Source: Candidatus Methanophagales archaeon
Lineage (GTDB): Archaea > Halobacteriota > Syntropharchaeia > Alkanophagales > Methanospirareceae
Assembly (NCBI GenBank): GCA_021161765.1
Contig: JAGGZZ010000166.1
Coordinates: forward strand, 1-7,850
Length of the DNA: 7,850 nt
Reading direction: 5' to 3'
Shown here: piece by piece, positions 1-6,156 of the stretch
How positions within the stretch are numbered: position 1 is the first letter of the stretch
How the letters are laid out: every line of letters starts with the position of its first letter
Notes under the pieces: generated by a model
The model's input: the letters and a program-made list of their open reading frames with translations, nothing else
The model's database searches: none
What the model was told of the DNA's origin: nothing
Translations under genes and position numbers: made by a program

Positions 1-625
1 GCACATAGAAGCAAAGGAAGCGCCCTTACCTATGCTCATTCCGATGTGCGTTACTGCTTTCCTCTGTATGGCTATCGGGCTATACCCGAAGTTGCTTTAC
101 TGGATATTACCATACAAAGGTGCAGCGTTGCATTACCACGCATTCGCAGTCGGGCACACATTAGGAACGGTGGAACTGGTGCTGATGACTGTTTTCCTGT
201 TCTTCATGCTGGGGTATTTTGCACCTCACGAGAAGATAACGTATGACGTAGATTATCTGTATAGAAAAGCGGGTAGAGGATTTATATGGTTCTGTGAGAA
301 TCCATTAGCGCGTTTTGCAATTGGAGTGGAAAAGGTAATACTGAGAATTGCGGATTCTTTCGTCACCTTCGGCAAGAATCCAATACGAGGAATAAGAATG
401 GCGGTGGACACGATGGGCGTAGCGCTGTTGAAACCTTTTGTTTTCGTTTACAATCTGGTAATACATCCGGTGTACAGGCATTATGAGCGAGACCTGGAAG
501 AAGTGAAGATGCGACCAGCGGAAGAACCCCTGGAGCGAATGAGCATTGGAATCGGCGTGCTGCTGGTGCTTCTCTTTTTCGCGTTATATTTGATTGCTAT
601 GCTTCTGCATGGGTGGCTGGCTTAG
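1..625 (+). CDS. C-terminal end of a NuoL/MrpA-MrpD-like ion-translocating membrane subunit (5' partial)
   Basis: The reading frame is open from base 2, so the gene begins upstream of the window; the Met codon at 32 is internal. About 207 residues are visible. The first ones (EAKEAPLPMLIP) match the segment before the last helices of the complete paralogue at 758-2281 (VKEAPLFMLIP), which places this as the end of a proton-conducting antiporter subunit. Hydrophobic segments follow at about residues 12-37 and 55-72. Next comes a long, mostly polar and amphipathic extension containing the KITYDVDYLYRKAGR stretch, a form I recall from C-termini of MrpD-like antiporter subunits in several bacteria. 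A final membrane helix lies near residues 181-203. The extension makes the protein longer than plain NuoM/MrpD. It probably belongs to a Mrp-type or respiratory-complex-type membrane arm. The exact complex cannot be told because the rest of its operon is upstream. Confidence 0.8.
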   Translation, partial: HIEAKEAPLPMLIPMCVTAFLCMAIGLYPKLLYWILPYKGAALHYHAFAVGHTLGTVELVLMTVFLFFMLGYFAPHEKITYDVDYLYRKAGRGFIWFCENPLARFAIGVEKVILRIADSFVTFGKNPIRGIRMAVDTMGVALLKPFVFVYNLVIHPVYRHYERDLEEVKMRPAEEPLERMSIGIGVLLVLLFFALYLIAMLLHGWLA

Positions 626-642
626 CCATAGTGTGAGTACAA

Positions 643-684
643 TTAGCGGTTTAGCGGTTTAGCGGCTTAGAGGTTTAGCTTAGC
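643..684. repeat. Short tandem repeat, 8-bp unit TTAGCGGT
   Basis: Four 8-bp units stand in a row: TTAGCGGT at 643 and 651, TTAGCGGC at 659 and TTAGAGGT at 667. Two shortened TTAGC units follow at 675 and 680. The array sits just behind the stop of the + strand gene, between convergent genes. It is non-coding. Confidence 0.8.
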
Positions 685-702
685 TATTCGAGTAATCGCT
701 AA
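680..702. other. Imperfect hairpin at the end of the 8-bp repeat array
   Basis: TTAGC at 680-684 pairs with GCTAA at 698-702. After one mismatch, ATT at 686-688 pairs with AAT at 694-696, leaving a small loop around CGAGT. The left arm is the last unit of the tandem array, so the hairpin may simply come from an inverted copy of the same unit. It could slow or end transcription from either side, but no T-run follows it on the + strand. Confidence 0.4.
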
Positions 703-712
703 AAAACCAGCC
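698..712 (-). terminator. Possible T-tract terminator of the minus-strand antiporter operon
   Basis: On the minus strand, about 50 bases past the stop at 758, the sequence reads GGCTGGTTTTTTAGC. Archaeal transcription can end at T-tracts without a strong hairpin, and this is the only T-run of six after the operon. The imperfect hairpin lies just beyond it. The call is positional and weak. Confidence 0.3.
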
Positions 713-732
713 TTCTAATCTGCTTGAAAGCC

Positions 733-756
733 CTGACACCTGAAACCTGACACCTG
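733..756. repeat. Short tandem repeat, 7-bp unit CTGACAC/CTGAAAC
   Basis: CTGACAC (733-739), CTGAAAC (740-746), CTGACAC (747-753) and a partial CTG (754-756) follow one another in strict 7-bp phase, ending 1 bp before the stop codon of the minus-strand gene. Heptamer arrays of this general form occur as dispersed non-coding repeats in other prokaryotes, as I recall. With the 8-bp array they fill most of this convergent intergenic region. Confidence 0.7.
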
Positions 757-757
757 T

Positions 758-2281
758 TTAGATTACATTCTCAAGCGCTACTTCTACAAGCTTATAGAAA
801 TACATAGAGATTACATTCAGCCCCAGAATAAAATCCAGGAGGAACAAAACCGAGAAAATCGCGGTTATTGATAATGGAATGAGCATGAACAAAGGTGCTT
901 CTTTTACTTCCATTGCTTTTGCCTCCCCTTCTGGCTGCTTGAAGAATGCGGTATGTATGATAGGGAAGAAATAAACGACATCCAGCAAAGAAGCGGTTAA
1001 GAGAACAAACAAAAAGACAATTTCATGCGCTTGTAATGTCCCCAGGCAAAGGAACCATTTACTTATAAACCCACACGCGGGTGGAATGCCGCACATTCCA
1101 AATGCGGTTATGGTAAATGCAAGCATCGTTACCGGCATTTTCCTCCCTACGCCACCCATCTCACTTATGTTCTTCTTCCCGGTAACGACCATTATCGCAC
1201 CAGCGCAAAGGAACAACGTTATCTTCATGAACCCGTGGAAAGGAATGTGGATCATCGCTCCCCTTATCCCATTTGAAGTTAGCAACGCCGCACCCAGGAT
1301 TATATACGACAACTGGTTTATCGTGGAGTACGCCAGTCTTCTCTTCAGGTTATCCTGTGCGATGGCAAACAAATTGGCTACAATCATGGTAAAGCCCGCT
1401 ATACACGCAAGCGCTATTCCAAGATAGAGCGAAGTCATCAACTCCACGCCATAGATATAGCATACAATCCTGACGATTCCAAACACCCCCGCCTTCACTA
1501 CCGCTACTGCGTGCAAAAGTGCGCTTACCGGCGTGGGCGCGATCATTGCAGTAGGCAGCCATGAGTGAAAAGGCATCCACGCCGCTTTCATGAATCCCAG
1601 CAAGAAACAGAAGAACAAAATTATCAGTGTCAACTTATATGCGGAACCGAGTTCCGCTAACGCTTTTATCCCCCCATTTGTGAAGTCCGTGGTCCCGGTA
1701 AGATAATAAGTCATCATTATTGCGAACAGGAGGAAAACGCCCGCAGTAAGCAGATATGCGAAATATTTATGACCTGCCCTTATCGCTTCTTCGCTCTGCT
1801 CGTGTATAACTAACGGATATGTTGATACCGTTAGTATCTCGAAGAATACGTACATCGAGAGTAAATTCGCGGACATTGCAACGCCAATGGCGCCGAATAT
1901 GGCGATAGCAAAGCAGAAATAGTATCGCGTCTGCGCATGCTCTTTCAAAGACCTCATGTATCCGATGGAATAGAACGATACGAGAATCCACAAGAATGAT
2001 GCGGTGAGCGCGAAAATAAGACCAAAAGCATCCACCTTAAATCCAAATGCAATGCCCTCAAACATCGTCTGTGGAAATAGCAGGCATTGGACGACTTTTT
2101 TGTCCAGAACAGTCGGTATCATGGATGCAATGAGCGAGAACTGCAGAATGCCCGCGATAATCGTCCAGCTCTCTCTTACGTTCGGTCGCTTGCTGGACAG
2201 CAATATGAGAATTGCCGCGGTAGCAGGGCATAGAATTGCAAGTAGAGGTATGTAACTGGAAACGATTAATCCCTCTGTCAT
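758..2281 (-). CDS. Proton/Na+-translocating antiporter subunit, NuoM/MrpD family
   Basis: A 507-residue polytopic membrane protein, the usual length for NuoM/MrpD subunits with about 14 helices. The channel residues known from this family are present: Glu148 in helix 5 (YVFFEI), Lys232 in helix 7 (GFMKAAWMPFHSWLP), His257 and Lys263 in the helix-8 region (LLHAVAVVKAG), Lys353 (FHGFMKITLF) and Lys408 in helix 12 (GFISKWF). It should therefore be able to move protons across the cytoplasmic membrane as part of a Mrp-like antiporter or the membrane arm of a complex-I-like or hydrogenase-like enzyme. The ATG start overlaps the stop of the preceding gene by 4 bases (ATGA), so the two are translationally coupled. 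A purine-rich GGGGGTGG sits about 8 bases before the start. Subunit letter cannot be fixed from one gene. No FeS or catalytic subunit is in the window. Confidence 0.92.
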   Translation of the reverse strand: MTEGLIVSSYIPLLAILCPATAAILILLSSKRPNVRESWTIIAGILQFSLIASMIPTVLDKKVVQCLLFPQTMFEGIAFGFKVDAFGLIFALTASFLWILVSFYSIGYMRSLKEHAQTRYYFCFAIAIFGAIGVAMSANLLSMYVFFEILTVSTYPLVIHEQSEEAIRAGHKYFAYLLTAGVFLLFAIMMTYYLTGTTDFTNGGIKALAELGSAYKLTLIILFFCFLLGFMKAAWMPFHSWLPTAMIAPTPVSALLHAVAVVKAGVFGIVRIVCYIYGVELMTSLYLGIALACIAGFTMIVANLFAIAQDNLKRRLAYSTINQLSYIILGAALLTSNGIRGAMIHIPFHGFMKITLFLCAGAIMVVTGKKNISEMGGVGRKMPVTMLAFTITAFGMCGIPPACGFISKWFLCLGTLQAHEIVFLFVLLTASLLDVVYFFPIIHTAFFKQPEGEAKAMEVKEAPLFMLIPLSITAIFSVLFLLDFILGLNVISMYFYKLVEVALENVI

Positions 2282-3807
2282 GGCGCTGCCACCCCCGTGC
2301 CCAATAATGCATTCACTGCCTGGTCAACTATCGGTAGTAAAGGTGTTTCCGCACCGGCAAGCCACAGAAGACCAACGATAACGCAGAGCGAACCGAGTAC
2401 CAATGTGGGGATAACCATGCTACCCGGTGCTTCCTCCTTTTTTATCGCATGTTCGTTTTCTCCCGCTCCCTCCTTCCGCACAAAATACATGCGATCTATA
2501 ACGCGCCAGAAATAGACCAGGTTGAGCAGCGTGCTGGCGAGTATAACGCCTACATAGACGTATTCCACCGCTTCTAAAGAGGCTAACACTAAATACAATT
2601 TCGTTATAAATCCCACGGTTGGTGGGACGCCGATCATTGATAACGCCGCTAACGTGAAAGCAGCACAGGTGTAAGGCATTTTCTTACCCAAACCCTCAAA
2701 ATCTTTTATACTCCTCAACCCTGTCCGGTATATAATGGCACCTGCAACCATGAACAGGCATCCCTTTGTTATTGCATGATTCAATATGTGTATCAACGCG
2801 CCATATAGTCCCCATTGCGTGGAATATAGTCCCACACCAAGCACGATATAGCCTATCTGTGAGACACTGGAGTAAGCAAGCATTCGCTTCAAATTAGTCT
2901 GCATTATTGCGATAACCGAGCCTACAATGATGGCTATCGCAGCTATCCAGGAAAGAACATCCGCGATGGGCACATAAAGGTGGATGAATTCCGTGGTGAA
3001 CACGGAAAAAAAGATTCGTATAAACGCGTAAATTGAAACCTTTGACATCGCCGCCGCGATTATCACGCTAACCGCAGATGGGGCATACGTATATGCATCG
3101 GGTTGCCAGATATGAAGCGGAAAAAGCGCCATCTTTATGCTTATCCCAACGACGAAGAAGACAAACGCCGCTTGCACCACTTTATTCTCGTATAGCGGTG
3201 GCAATAAAAGCGCGAGGTCGTGCATGTTAAGCGAGCCGGTTACGGAATACAGGAATCCCACACCGAGCAGGTAGAAACAAGCGCCTATGGAACCCATAAT
3301 CACGTAGTTATAGCTTGCTTTTAACGATCTCCCACCCGCGGCAGCTATTAACGCATACGCCGCTAAAGAAGCTATCTCCAGAAATACATACAGGTTGAAT
3401 ATATCCCCGGTTACGATTATACCGCATAAACCGGTAACGAGCAGTTGAAAGACTACGTAGAAGGGCACGATTTTACGAGGCAGCTCTTTCTCTATGCTCC
3501 TCTTTGCATATATCGCCGTTAGCAGGCATACAAATAGAACTATAACCAGCACGTATGCGTTGAATGCATCTACGACGTATTCTATGCCCCAGGGGGGAGC
3601 CCATCCACCCAGCCAGTAATGTATCGGTTCACGCATGATAACGACATGGTGTAAAATGGAAAAAGCGAGCAATAGCTGCACGAAAATGGTTGCGAGAGAA
3701 ATAGGCAAACAGGTCTTCTTATTCAGCCACCCCGCAATCAGAATGGTGAATGCGGAAAGCAAGGATATTACAATAATAAGCACGGGATAATGTTCGGCTA
3801 AAATCAA
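2278..3807 (-). CDS. Proton/Na+-translocating antiporter subunit, MrpD/NuoN-like
   Basis: A 509-residue polytopic membrane protein, paralogous to its downstream neighbour but closer in look to MrpD (GISIKMALFPLHIWQPDAY at 221-239). Family ion-path residues are kept: Glu144 (NLYVFLEI), Lys225 in helix 7, Lys256 in helix 8 (AAAMSKVSIYAF), Lys348 (NHAITKGCLF) and Lys403 in helix 12 (GFITKLYL). The start chosen is TTG: it has a good AGGTG ribosome site 7 bases upstream, and the protein from there has the normal length and N-terminal helix. The TTG overlaps the TGA stop of a 21-codon frame (TTGA), suggesting coupled translation. It is the first large gene of a minus-strand operon with a TATA-type promoter about 120 bp upstream. 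Its role is ion translocation coupled to a partner complex encoded elsewhere. Confidence 0.92.
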   Translation of the reverse strand: MILAEHYPVLIIVISLLSAFTILIAGWLNKKTCLPISLATIFVQLLLAFSILHHVVIMREPIHYWLGGWAPPWGIEYVVDAFNAYVLVIVLFVCLLTAIYAKRSIEKELPRKIVPFYVVFQLLVTGLCGIIVTGDIFNLYVFLEIASLAAYALIAAAGGRSLKASYNYVIMGSIGACFYLLGVGFLYSVTGSLNMHDLALLLPPLYENKVVQAAFVFFVVGISIKMALFPLHIWQPDAYTYAPSAVSVIIAAAMSKVSIYAFIRIFFSVFTTEFIHLYVPIADVLSWIAAIAIIVGSVIAIMQTNLKRMLAYSSVSQIGYIVLGVGLYSTQWGLYGALIHILNHAITKGCLFMVAGAIIYRTGLRSIKDFEGLGKKMPYTCAAFTLAALSMIGVPPTVGFITKLYLVLASLEAVEYVYVGVILASTLLNLVYFWRVIDRMYFVRKEGAGENEHAIKKEEAPGSMVIPTLVLGSLCVIVGLLWLAGAETPLLPIVDQAVNALLGTGVAAP

Positions 3808-3869
3808 TCTGACCCACCTTCCTTCTTTGCCTTCTGGCTCTCTCTTCCTCTTTCTCTCTCCCTAATCAT
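3804..3869 (-). CDS. Possible 21-residue charged leader peptide ahead of the MrpD-like gene
   Basis: An ATG at 3869 on the minus strand lies 4 bases behind GGAGG and opens a 21-codon frame rich in Arg, Glu, Lys and Gly. It ends in TGA exactly over the TTG start of the antiporter gene (TTGA). The frame is closed upstream by a TAG, so it is not the end of a longer gene. The purine bias (runs of GAGAGA) means the frame could be open by chance. The ribosome site and exact stop/start overlap are what suggest a translated leader that feeds ribosomes to the non-ATG start. No similarity is recognised. Confidence 0.28.
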   Translation of the reverse strand: MIRERERGRESQKAKKEGGSD

Positions 3870-3923
3870 TTCTCCTCCTGGTCTGCTCCGTATCTACCTT
3901 ATCTCTAACCTATCTTGAGCAGT

Positions 3924-3944
3924 GTTTTATATTTATATTTTTCG
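3924..3944 (-). promoter_or_regulatory. TATA-type archaeal promoter of the minus-strand antiporter operon
   Basis: Read on the minus strand the site is CGAAAAATATAAATATAAAA, an A-rich BRE-like start followed by a long TATA element, preceded by a run of eight A. Transcription would be expected to begin near 3900-3908, leaving a leader of about 35 bases to the short frame and about 100 bases to the TTG of the antiporter gene. The rest of the 208-bp gap is pyrimidine-rich on the + strand and shows no other gene. Confidence 0.6.
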
Positions 3945-4015
3945 TTTTTTTTGCGCACTTGAATCCTCAGCACGGTCATGTAATAAATCTAACATCCTGC
4001 TCTTTGCTCTTGCTT

Positions 4016-4288
4016 TTACTTCACTTGCCCTTTTCTCGGTATTATAAAAAATAGAAAGAGGGGGGTATGCCGACAAATCTCCTTCGCTTTCATCTCGTCC
4101 GGATTTATATCCTTCAATATGACTTTTGCCGCTATGTCCTGGTCAACAATTATCCCTATGGTTTTGCCCTCCGAGGTTATCACTACACTCCCTACTCGCG
4201 ACAGTTCCATGTGCTTTATTATTTTAGCGACTGGAACATCTTCGTCTTCGGCGATGACGGGAAAGCTCATTATCTCCTTGACTTTCAT
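4016..4288 (-). CDS. CBS-domain protein, truncated after one CBS motif
   Basis: A 90-residue soluble protein. Residues 3-60 form one recognisable CBS motif: VKEIM at the start, then GSVVITSEGKTIGIIVDQDIA at 33-53, which is the strand-strand-helix core. CBS motifs normally come in pairs that bind adenine nucleotides, and stand-alone archaeal proteins are usually 120-150 residues. Here KAKEI at 67-71 looks like the lead-in to the second motif, but the sequence then changes to CRHTPLFLFF and ends after 19 residues. No second CBS motif was seen in any frame downstream. This suggests a deletion or other truncation; two such chains could still pair to rebuild a site. The start is supported by a purine-rich AAAGGAG stretch upstream and by the family-typical MKVKEIM beginning. 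It does not overlap the antiporter operon (about 210 bp gap), and it probably has its own promoter at 4354-4363. Confidence 0.65.
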   Translation of the reverse strand: MKVKEIMSFPVIAEDEDVPVAKIIKHMELSRVGSVVITSEGKTIGIIVDQDIAAKVILKDINPDEMKAKEICRHTPLFLFFIIPRKGQVK

Positions 4289-4353
4289 CTTTCCTTTTCT
4301 CTTTCTCCTTTTTCTTCTATTTTGCTTTATGTTGCATGCATTTATGAAGCGAG

Positions 4354-4363
4354 TTAATATAAA
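4354..4363. promoter_or_regulatory. TATA-like element between the CBS gene and the divergent glycosyltransferase remnant
   Basis: TTAATATAAA on the + strand, or TTTATATTAA on the minus strand, lies 66 bp ahead of the CBS start and 60 bp ahead of the start of the remnant at 4423. On the minus strand a transcript start near 4330 would give a 40-base leader carrying an AAAGGAG ribosome site. The near-symmetric AT core could serve either direction. The assignment is by position and composition only. Confidence 0.4.
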
Positions 4364-4422
4364 TTATTCACTTTGTGGTGTTCTATTCCTACGGGAAAAT
4401 TGAAGGGTGATGGAAATATGAT

Positions 4423-4606
4423 ATGAAAGTTACAATGGTAATCCCATCATATTGGGCGAGAGAAAGTGGTGTTGGTTGAAAGGAAGGGGACGCTATTTAT
4501 GACCACCTCTCTCCTCTGGATAGTGAAGGCACGTTGCTTAGAGCAATACAGAGTATAGAAAATCTGGAGGATAAAGATTTTCAATTGGTAATACTTACAG
4601 TCGCCC
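4423..4606 (+). pseudogene. Glycosyltransferase (family-2-like) N-terminal remnant with in-frame TGA
   Basis: The ATG at 4423, behind an AAGGGTGATGG ribosome site, encodes MKVTMVIPSYWARESGVG and then TGA at 4477-4479. The same frame goes on with KEGDAIYDHLSPLDSEG, TLLRAIQSIENLEDKD and FQLVIL. This is the first Rossmann-like part of a nucleotide-sugar glycosyltransferase (VIPSYW, then the helix with RAIQSI, then the strand QLVIL). The TGA stands where VGWKEGD would read naturally, so TGG (Trp) to TGA is the simplest explanation. Similarity fades after about 4600 and the frame closes at 4644. No catalytic DxD half of the enzyme remains. Family assignment rests on the N-terminal pattern only. 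Confidence 0.65.
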
Positions 4607-4828
4607 TACCCCGATATTGTAGAGTTCAAATCTTCCGACCCTAAAGTTATTCTAAAAGACACATGTGCCATCGTATATAAAGGGAGGGAATATCTTTCCA
4701 CTATGAGCCATATAAGATCAGCCAGAAGTAAGGATGGTATTAACTTTAAAATTGATGCTGTTCACGAGCCGCGAAAAAATCGTTCACGGATAATGGATAT
4801 TATTCCATTCTGTAAAGAGGTGCAATAA
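4607..4828 (+). pseudogene. GH130-like glycosidase fragment, frame-shifted behind the glycosyltransferase remnant
   Basis: In the frame one base on from the preceding remnant, about 70 codons read PDIVEFKSSDPKVILKDTC, AIVYKGREYLST, HIRSARSKDGINFKID and on to a TAA at 4826. The block with YKGREYLST followed by SHIRxARSKDGINF resembles the early blades of GH130 proteins, where a strand ending in an (S)xIGxAxSxDGxxF-type motif is typical; compare RIGYAVSIDGFNF in the intact gene at 7199. There is no start codon near the beginning of the similarity, and the catalytic EDPR motif is absent. It is best read as a piece of a broken gene joined by deletion to the glycosyltransferase piece. The last 23 residues show no clear similarity. 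Confidence 0.5.
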
Positions 4829-4863
4829 AAAAATAATAAATTCATAGGTGCGGTGGGTTAAAA

Positions 4864-4870
4864 GTTTAAA
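4864..4870 (+). promoter_or_regulatory. TATA-like element ahead of the 375-residue glycosyltransferase
   Basis: GTTTAAA lies about 50 bases ahead of the ATG at 4916. A start about 25 bases on, near 4890-4895, would give a leader of roughly 20-25 bases. An imperfect inverted repeat (CCGG at 4876-4879 with CCGG at 4893-4896, and TTT with AAA inside) spans the expected start region and touches the GGAGG at 4895-4899. Position and composition are the only support. Confidence 0.35.
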
Positions 4871-4915
4871 TGACACCGGGTTTTTAGAAATACCGGAGGA
4901 AGAAAAAGAGGAAAA

Positions 4916-6043
4916 ATGAAAATCGCATTTGTATCAACCTATCTCCCCCAGCAGTGCGGGATAGCCACTTATACGGATTATGTCATTCACGGGCTCTGGA
5001 AGGTAAATCCTGGATTGAAAATCAAGGTAGTTGCCGAGAGGGATGCATCGCCAGTTAACCAGAAGAGATTTGAGGTGGTCCCCTGCTGGAATAGGAACGA
5101 GAATTATGTAGAACCAATCATCAGCAATGTAAAGGACGCAGATATAGTCCATATTCAACATGAATACGGCATTTACGGGCTTGATGACCGATTGCCCACG
5201 CTGCTCGAGCGATTGAGGGCATCTGCAAAAAGGACAATAATAACTATCCATTGCATAAGACCCGGCCAATTCTGTGAAAGAGGAGTGATGGACGAGAATT
5301 TCGCCGGTAGAATTGCCGGGCTTGCTGACGGGGTTATTGTCCATCGCGATTCGCAGAAGGCGATATTGAAGCGGCTTGGAATACCGGCGAAGAAGATTCA
5401 TATTATTCCCCATGGCACAGCGCTCAGTAATGTAGATAAGAAGATTTCGCGGAAGCGGCTAAAATTACCCGAAAAGGGCAAGATAATCACGGCATTTGGT
5501 TTTGTCAATACCTTTAAAGGTCTGGACGTTTCACTTGAAGTGCTCGGGGAGATAAGGAAAGAAGTCGAAGATGTATATCTATTTATTGCCGGCGGGGCTT
5601 CACCTACCGCACCCCAAAAAGCCATGAATTACGTCAGAAATCTCAGAAAGCAAATAAAAGAACTTGACCTTACCGATAACGTGATATTCCCCAATAAATT
5701 CTTCCCAAATGAGGAGATACCGTATATATTTGGAGCATCTGATATTGCTTTGTTCACGCATTATCACGAAGACCGGTCGGTTTCTGGTGCTATTCATCTC
5801 GCAATAGGGGCAAAGAAGCCTGTTATTGCCTATCGGGTACCGAAGTTTGAAGTACTTAAAAACGTTTGTGACGAACTGCTCATCCTTCCCGGCAACGCAT
5901 CAGGGATTGCAAAAACGGCTATTCGTATTTTCGAGGACAAAGAATTTGAGCGGTATATACTTGATAGAACGGAAAGATACCGGAGAGCAACCTCCTGGCC
6001 TGCGACGGTACGCAAGCATTTGAAATTATATCATCTAATATAA
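4916..6043 (+). CDS. GT-B glycosyltransferase, family-4-like
   Basis: A 375-residue cytoplasmic enzyme of normal length for GT-B glycosyltransferases, which move a sugar from a nucleotide-sugar to an acceptor. The N-terminal acceptor domain begins MKIAFVSTYLPQQCGIATYT, with the glycine-rich loop typical of GT4 enzymes. It includes HEYGIYG at 82-88 and the domain-closing IIPHGT at 163-168. The C-terminal nucleotide-sugar domain starts with the strand ITAFGFVNTFKG (191-202), followed by LFIAGG (222-227) and NVIFPNKFFPNEEIPYIFGASDIALF (255-280). The usual E-x7-E donor motif is changed: the region reads EDRSVSGAIHLAIGAKKPVI (285-304) with no second Glu. The start is the ATG with GAGG 4 bases ahead, and a better GGAGG lies 16 bases ahead. 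Sugar donor and acceptor cannot be told; a mannosyl transfer is plausible given the GH130 gene downstream. The next gene has its own promoter, so co-transcription is not required. Confidence 0.9.
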   Translation: MKIAFVSTYLPQQCGIATYTDYVIHGLWKVNPGLKIKVVAERDASPVNQKRFEVVPCWNRNENYVEPIISNVKDADIVHIQHEYGIYGLDDRLPTLLERLRASAKRTIITIHCIRPGQFCERGVMDENFAGRIAGLADGVIVHRDSQKAILKRLGIPAKKIHIIPHGTALSNVDKKISRKRLKLPEKGKIITAFGFVNTFKGLDVSLEVLGEIRKEVEDVYLFIAGGASPTAPQKAMNYVRNLRKQIKELDLTDNVIFPNKFFPNEEIPYIFGASDIALFTHYHEDRSVSGAIHLAIGAKKPVIAYRVPKFEVLKNVCDELLILPGNASGIAKTAIRIFEDKEFERYILDRTERYRRATSWPATVRKHLKLYHLI

Positions 6044-6093
6044 AGGAAAGGCGTGTGAGTGATTAAATTAGAGGAGAATGAACGACAAATATA

Positions 6094-6109
6094 GAAAACT
6101 ATATATAGT
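6094..6109 (+). promoter_or_regulatory. TATA-type promoter of the second glycosyltransferase / GH130 unit
   Basis: GAAAACTATATATAGT combines an A-rich BRE-like stretch with a strong TATA core. It lies about 50 bases ahead of the ATG at 6157, giving an expected transcript start near 6130. ACTATATATAGT (6098-6109) is a perfect 12-bp palindrome, so the site alone does not fix direction; the BRE-like side and the gene to the right point to the + strand. This gives the 345-residue glycosyltransferase and the GH130 gene a promoter separate from the first glycosyltransferase. Confidence 0.6.
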
Positions 6110-6156
6110 GCTTTTAATCCATTGCTAATAATATGCGGTGATGAGGAGGTATAAGA

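Noticed and set aside
643..684. A CRISPR-like array
   Set aside because: The units are 8 bp and touch each other with no spacers, so this is a simple tandem repeat.
3820..3900. Pyrimidine-rich tract (CTCTCTTCC...) as a special repeat or structured RNA
   Set aside because: It is the complement of the purine-rich leader of the antiporter operon, which holds ribosome-site-like GGAGG; no regular period or stable pairing is visible.
4067..4403. Two overlapping + strand frames of about 95 codons antisense to the CBS gene
   Set aside because: They run opposite a recognisable CBS motif, are rich in Phe/Ser/Leu from antisense purine tracts, and match no family I know.
4477..4479. Selenocysteine or other recoding at the in-frame TGA
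   Set aside because: Trp fits the context, no following stem-loop signal is evident, and the same region has a second frame break, which points to a pseudogene.
4934..5413. A 159-codon open frame on the minus strand inside the first glycosyltransferase gene
   Set aside because: It is wholly antisense to a well-supported gene with clear family motifs, has no recognisable domain, and lacks a ribosome site; it is a shadow frame.
6078..6128. A 16-codon frame (MNDKYRKLY...) with a GAGGAG site ahead of it
   Set aside because: It spans the strong TATA element of the next gene and ends near the expected transcript start, so it would not lie on that transcript; the match to a ribosome site is probably chance in a purine-rich gap.
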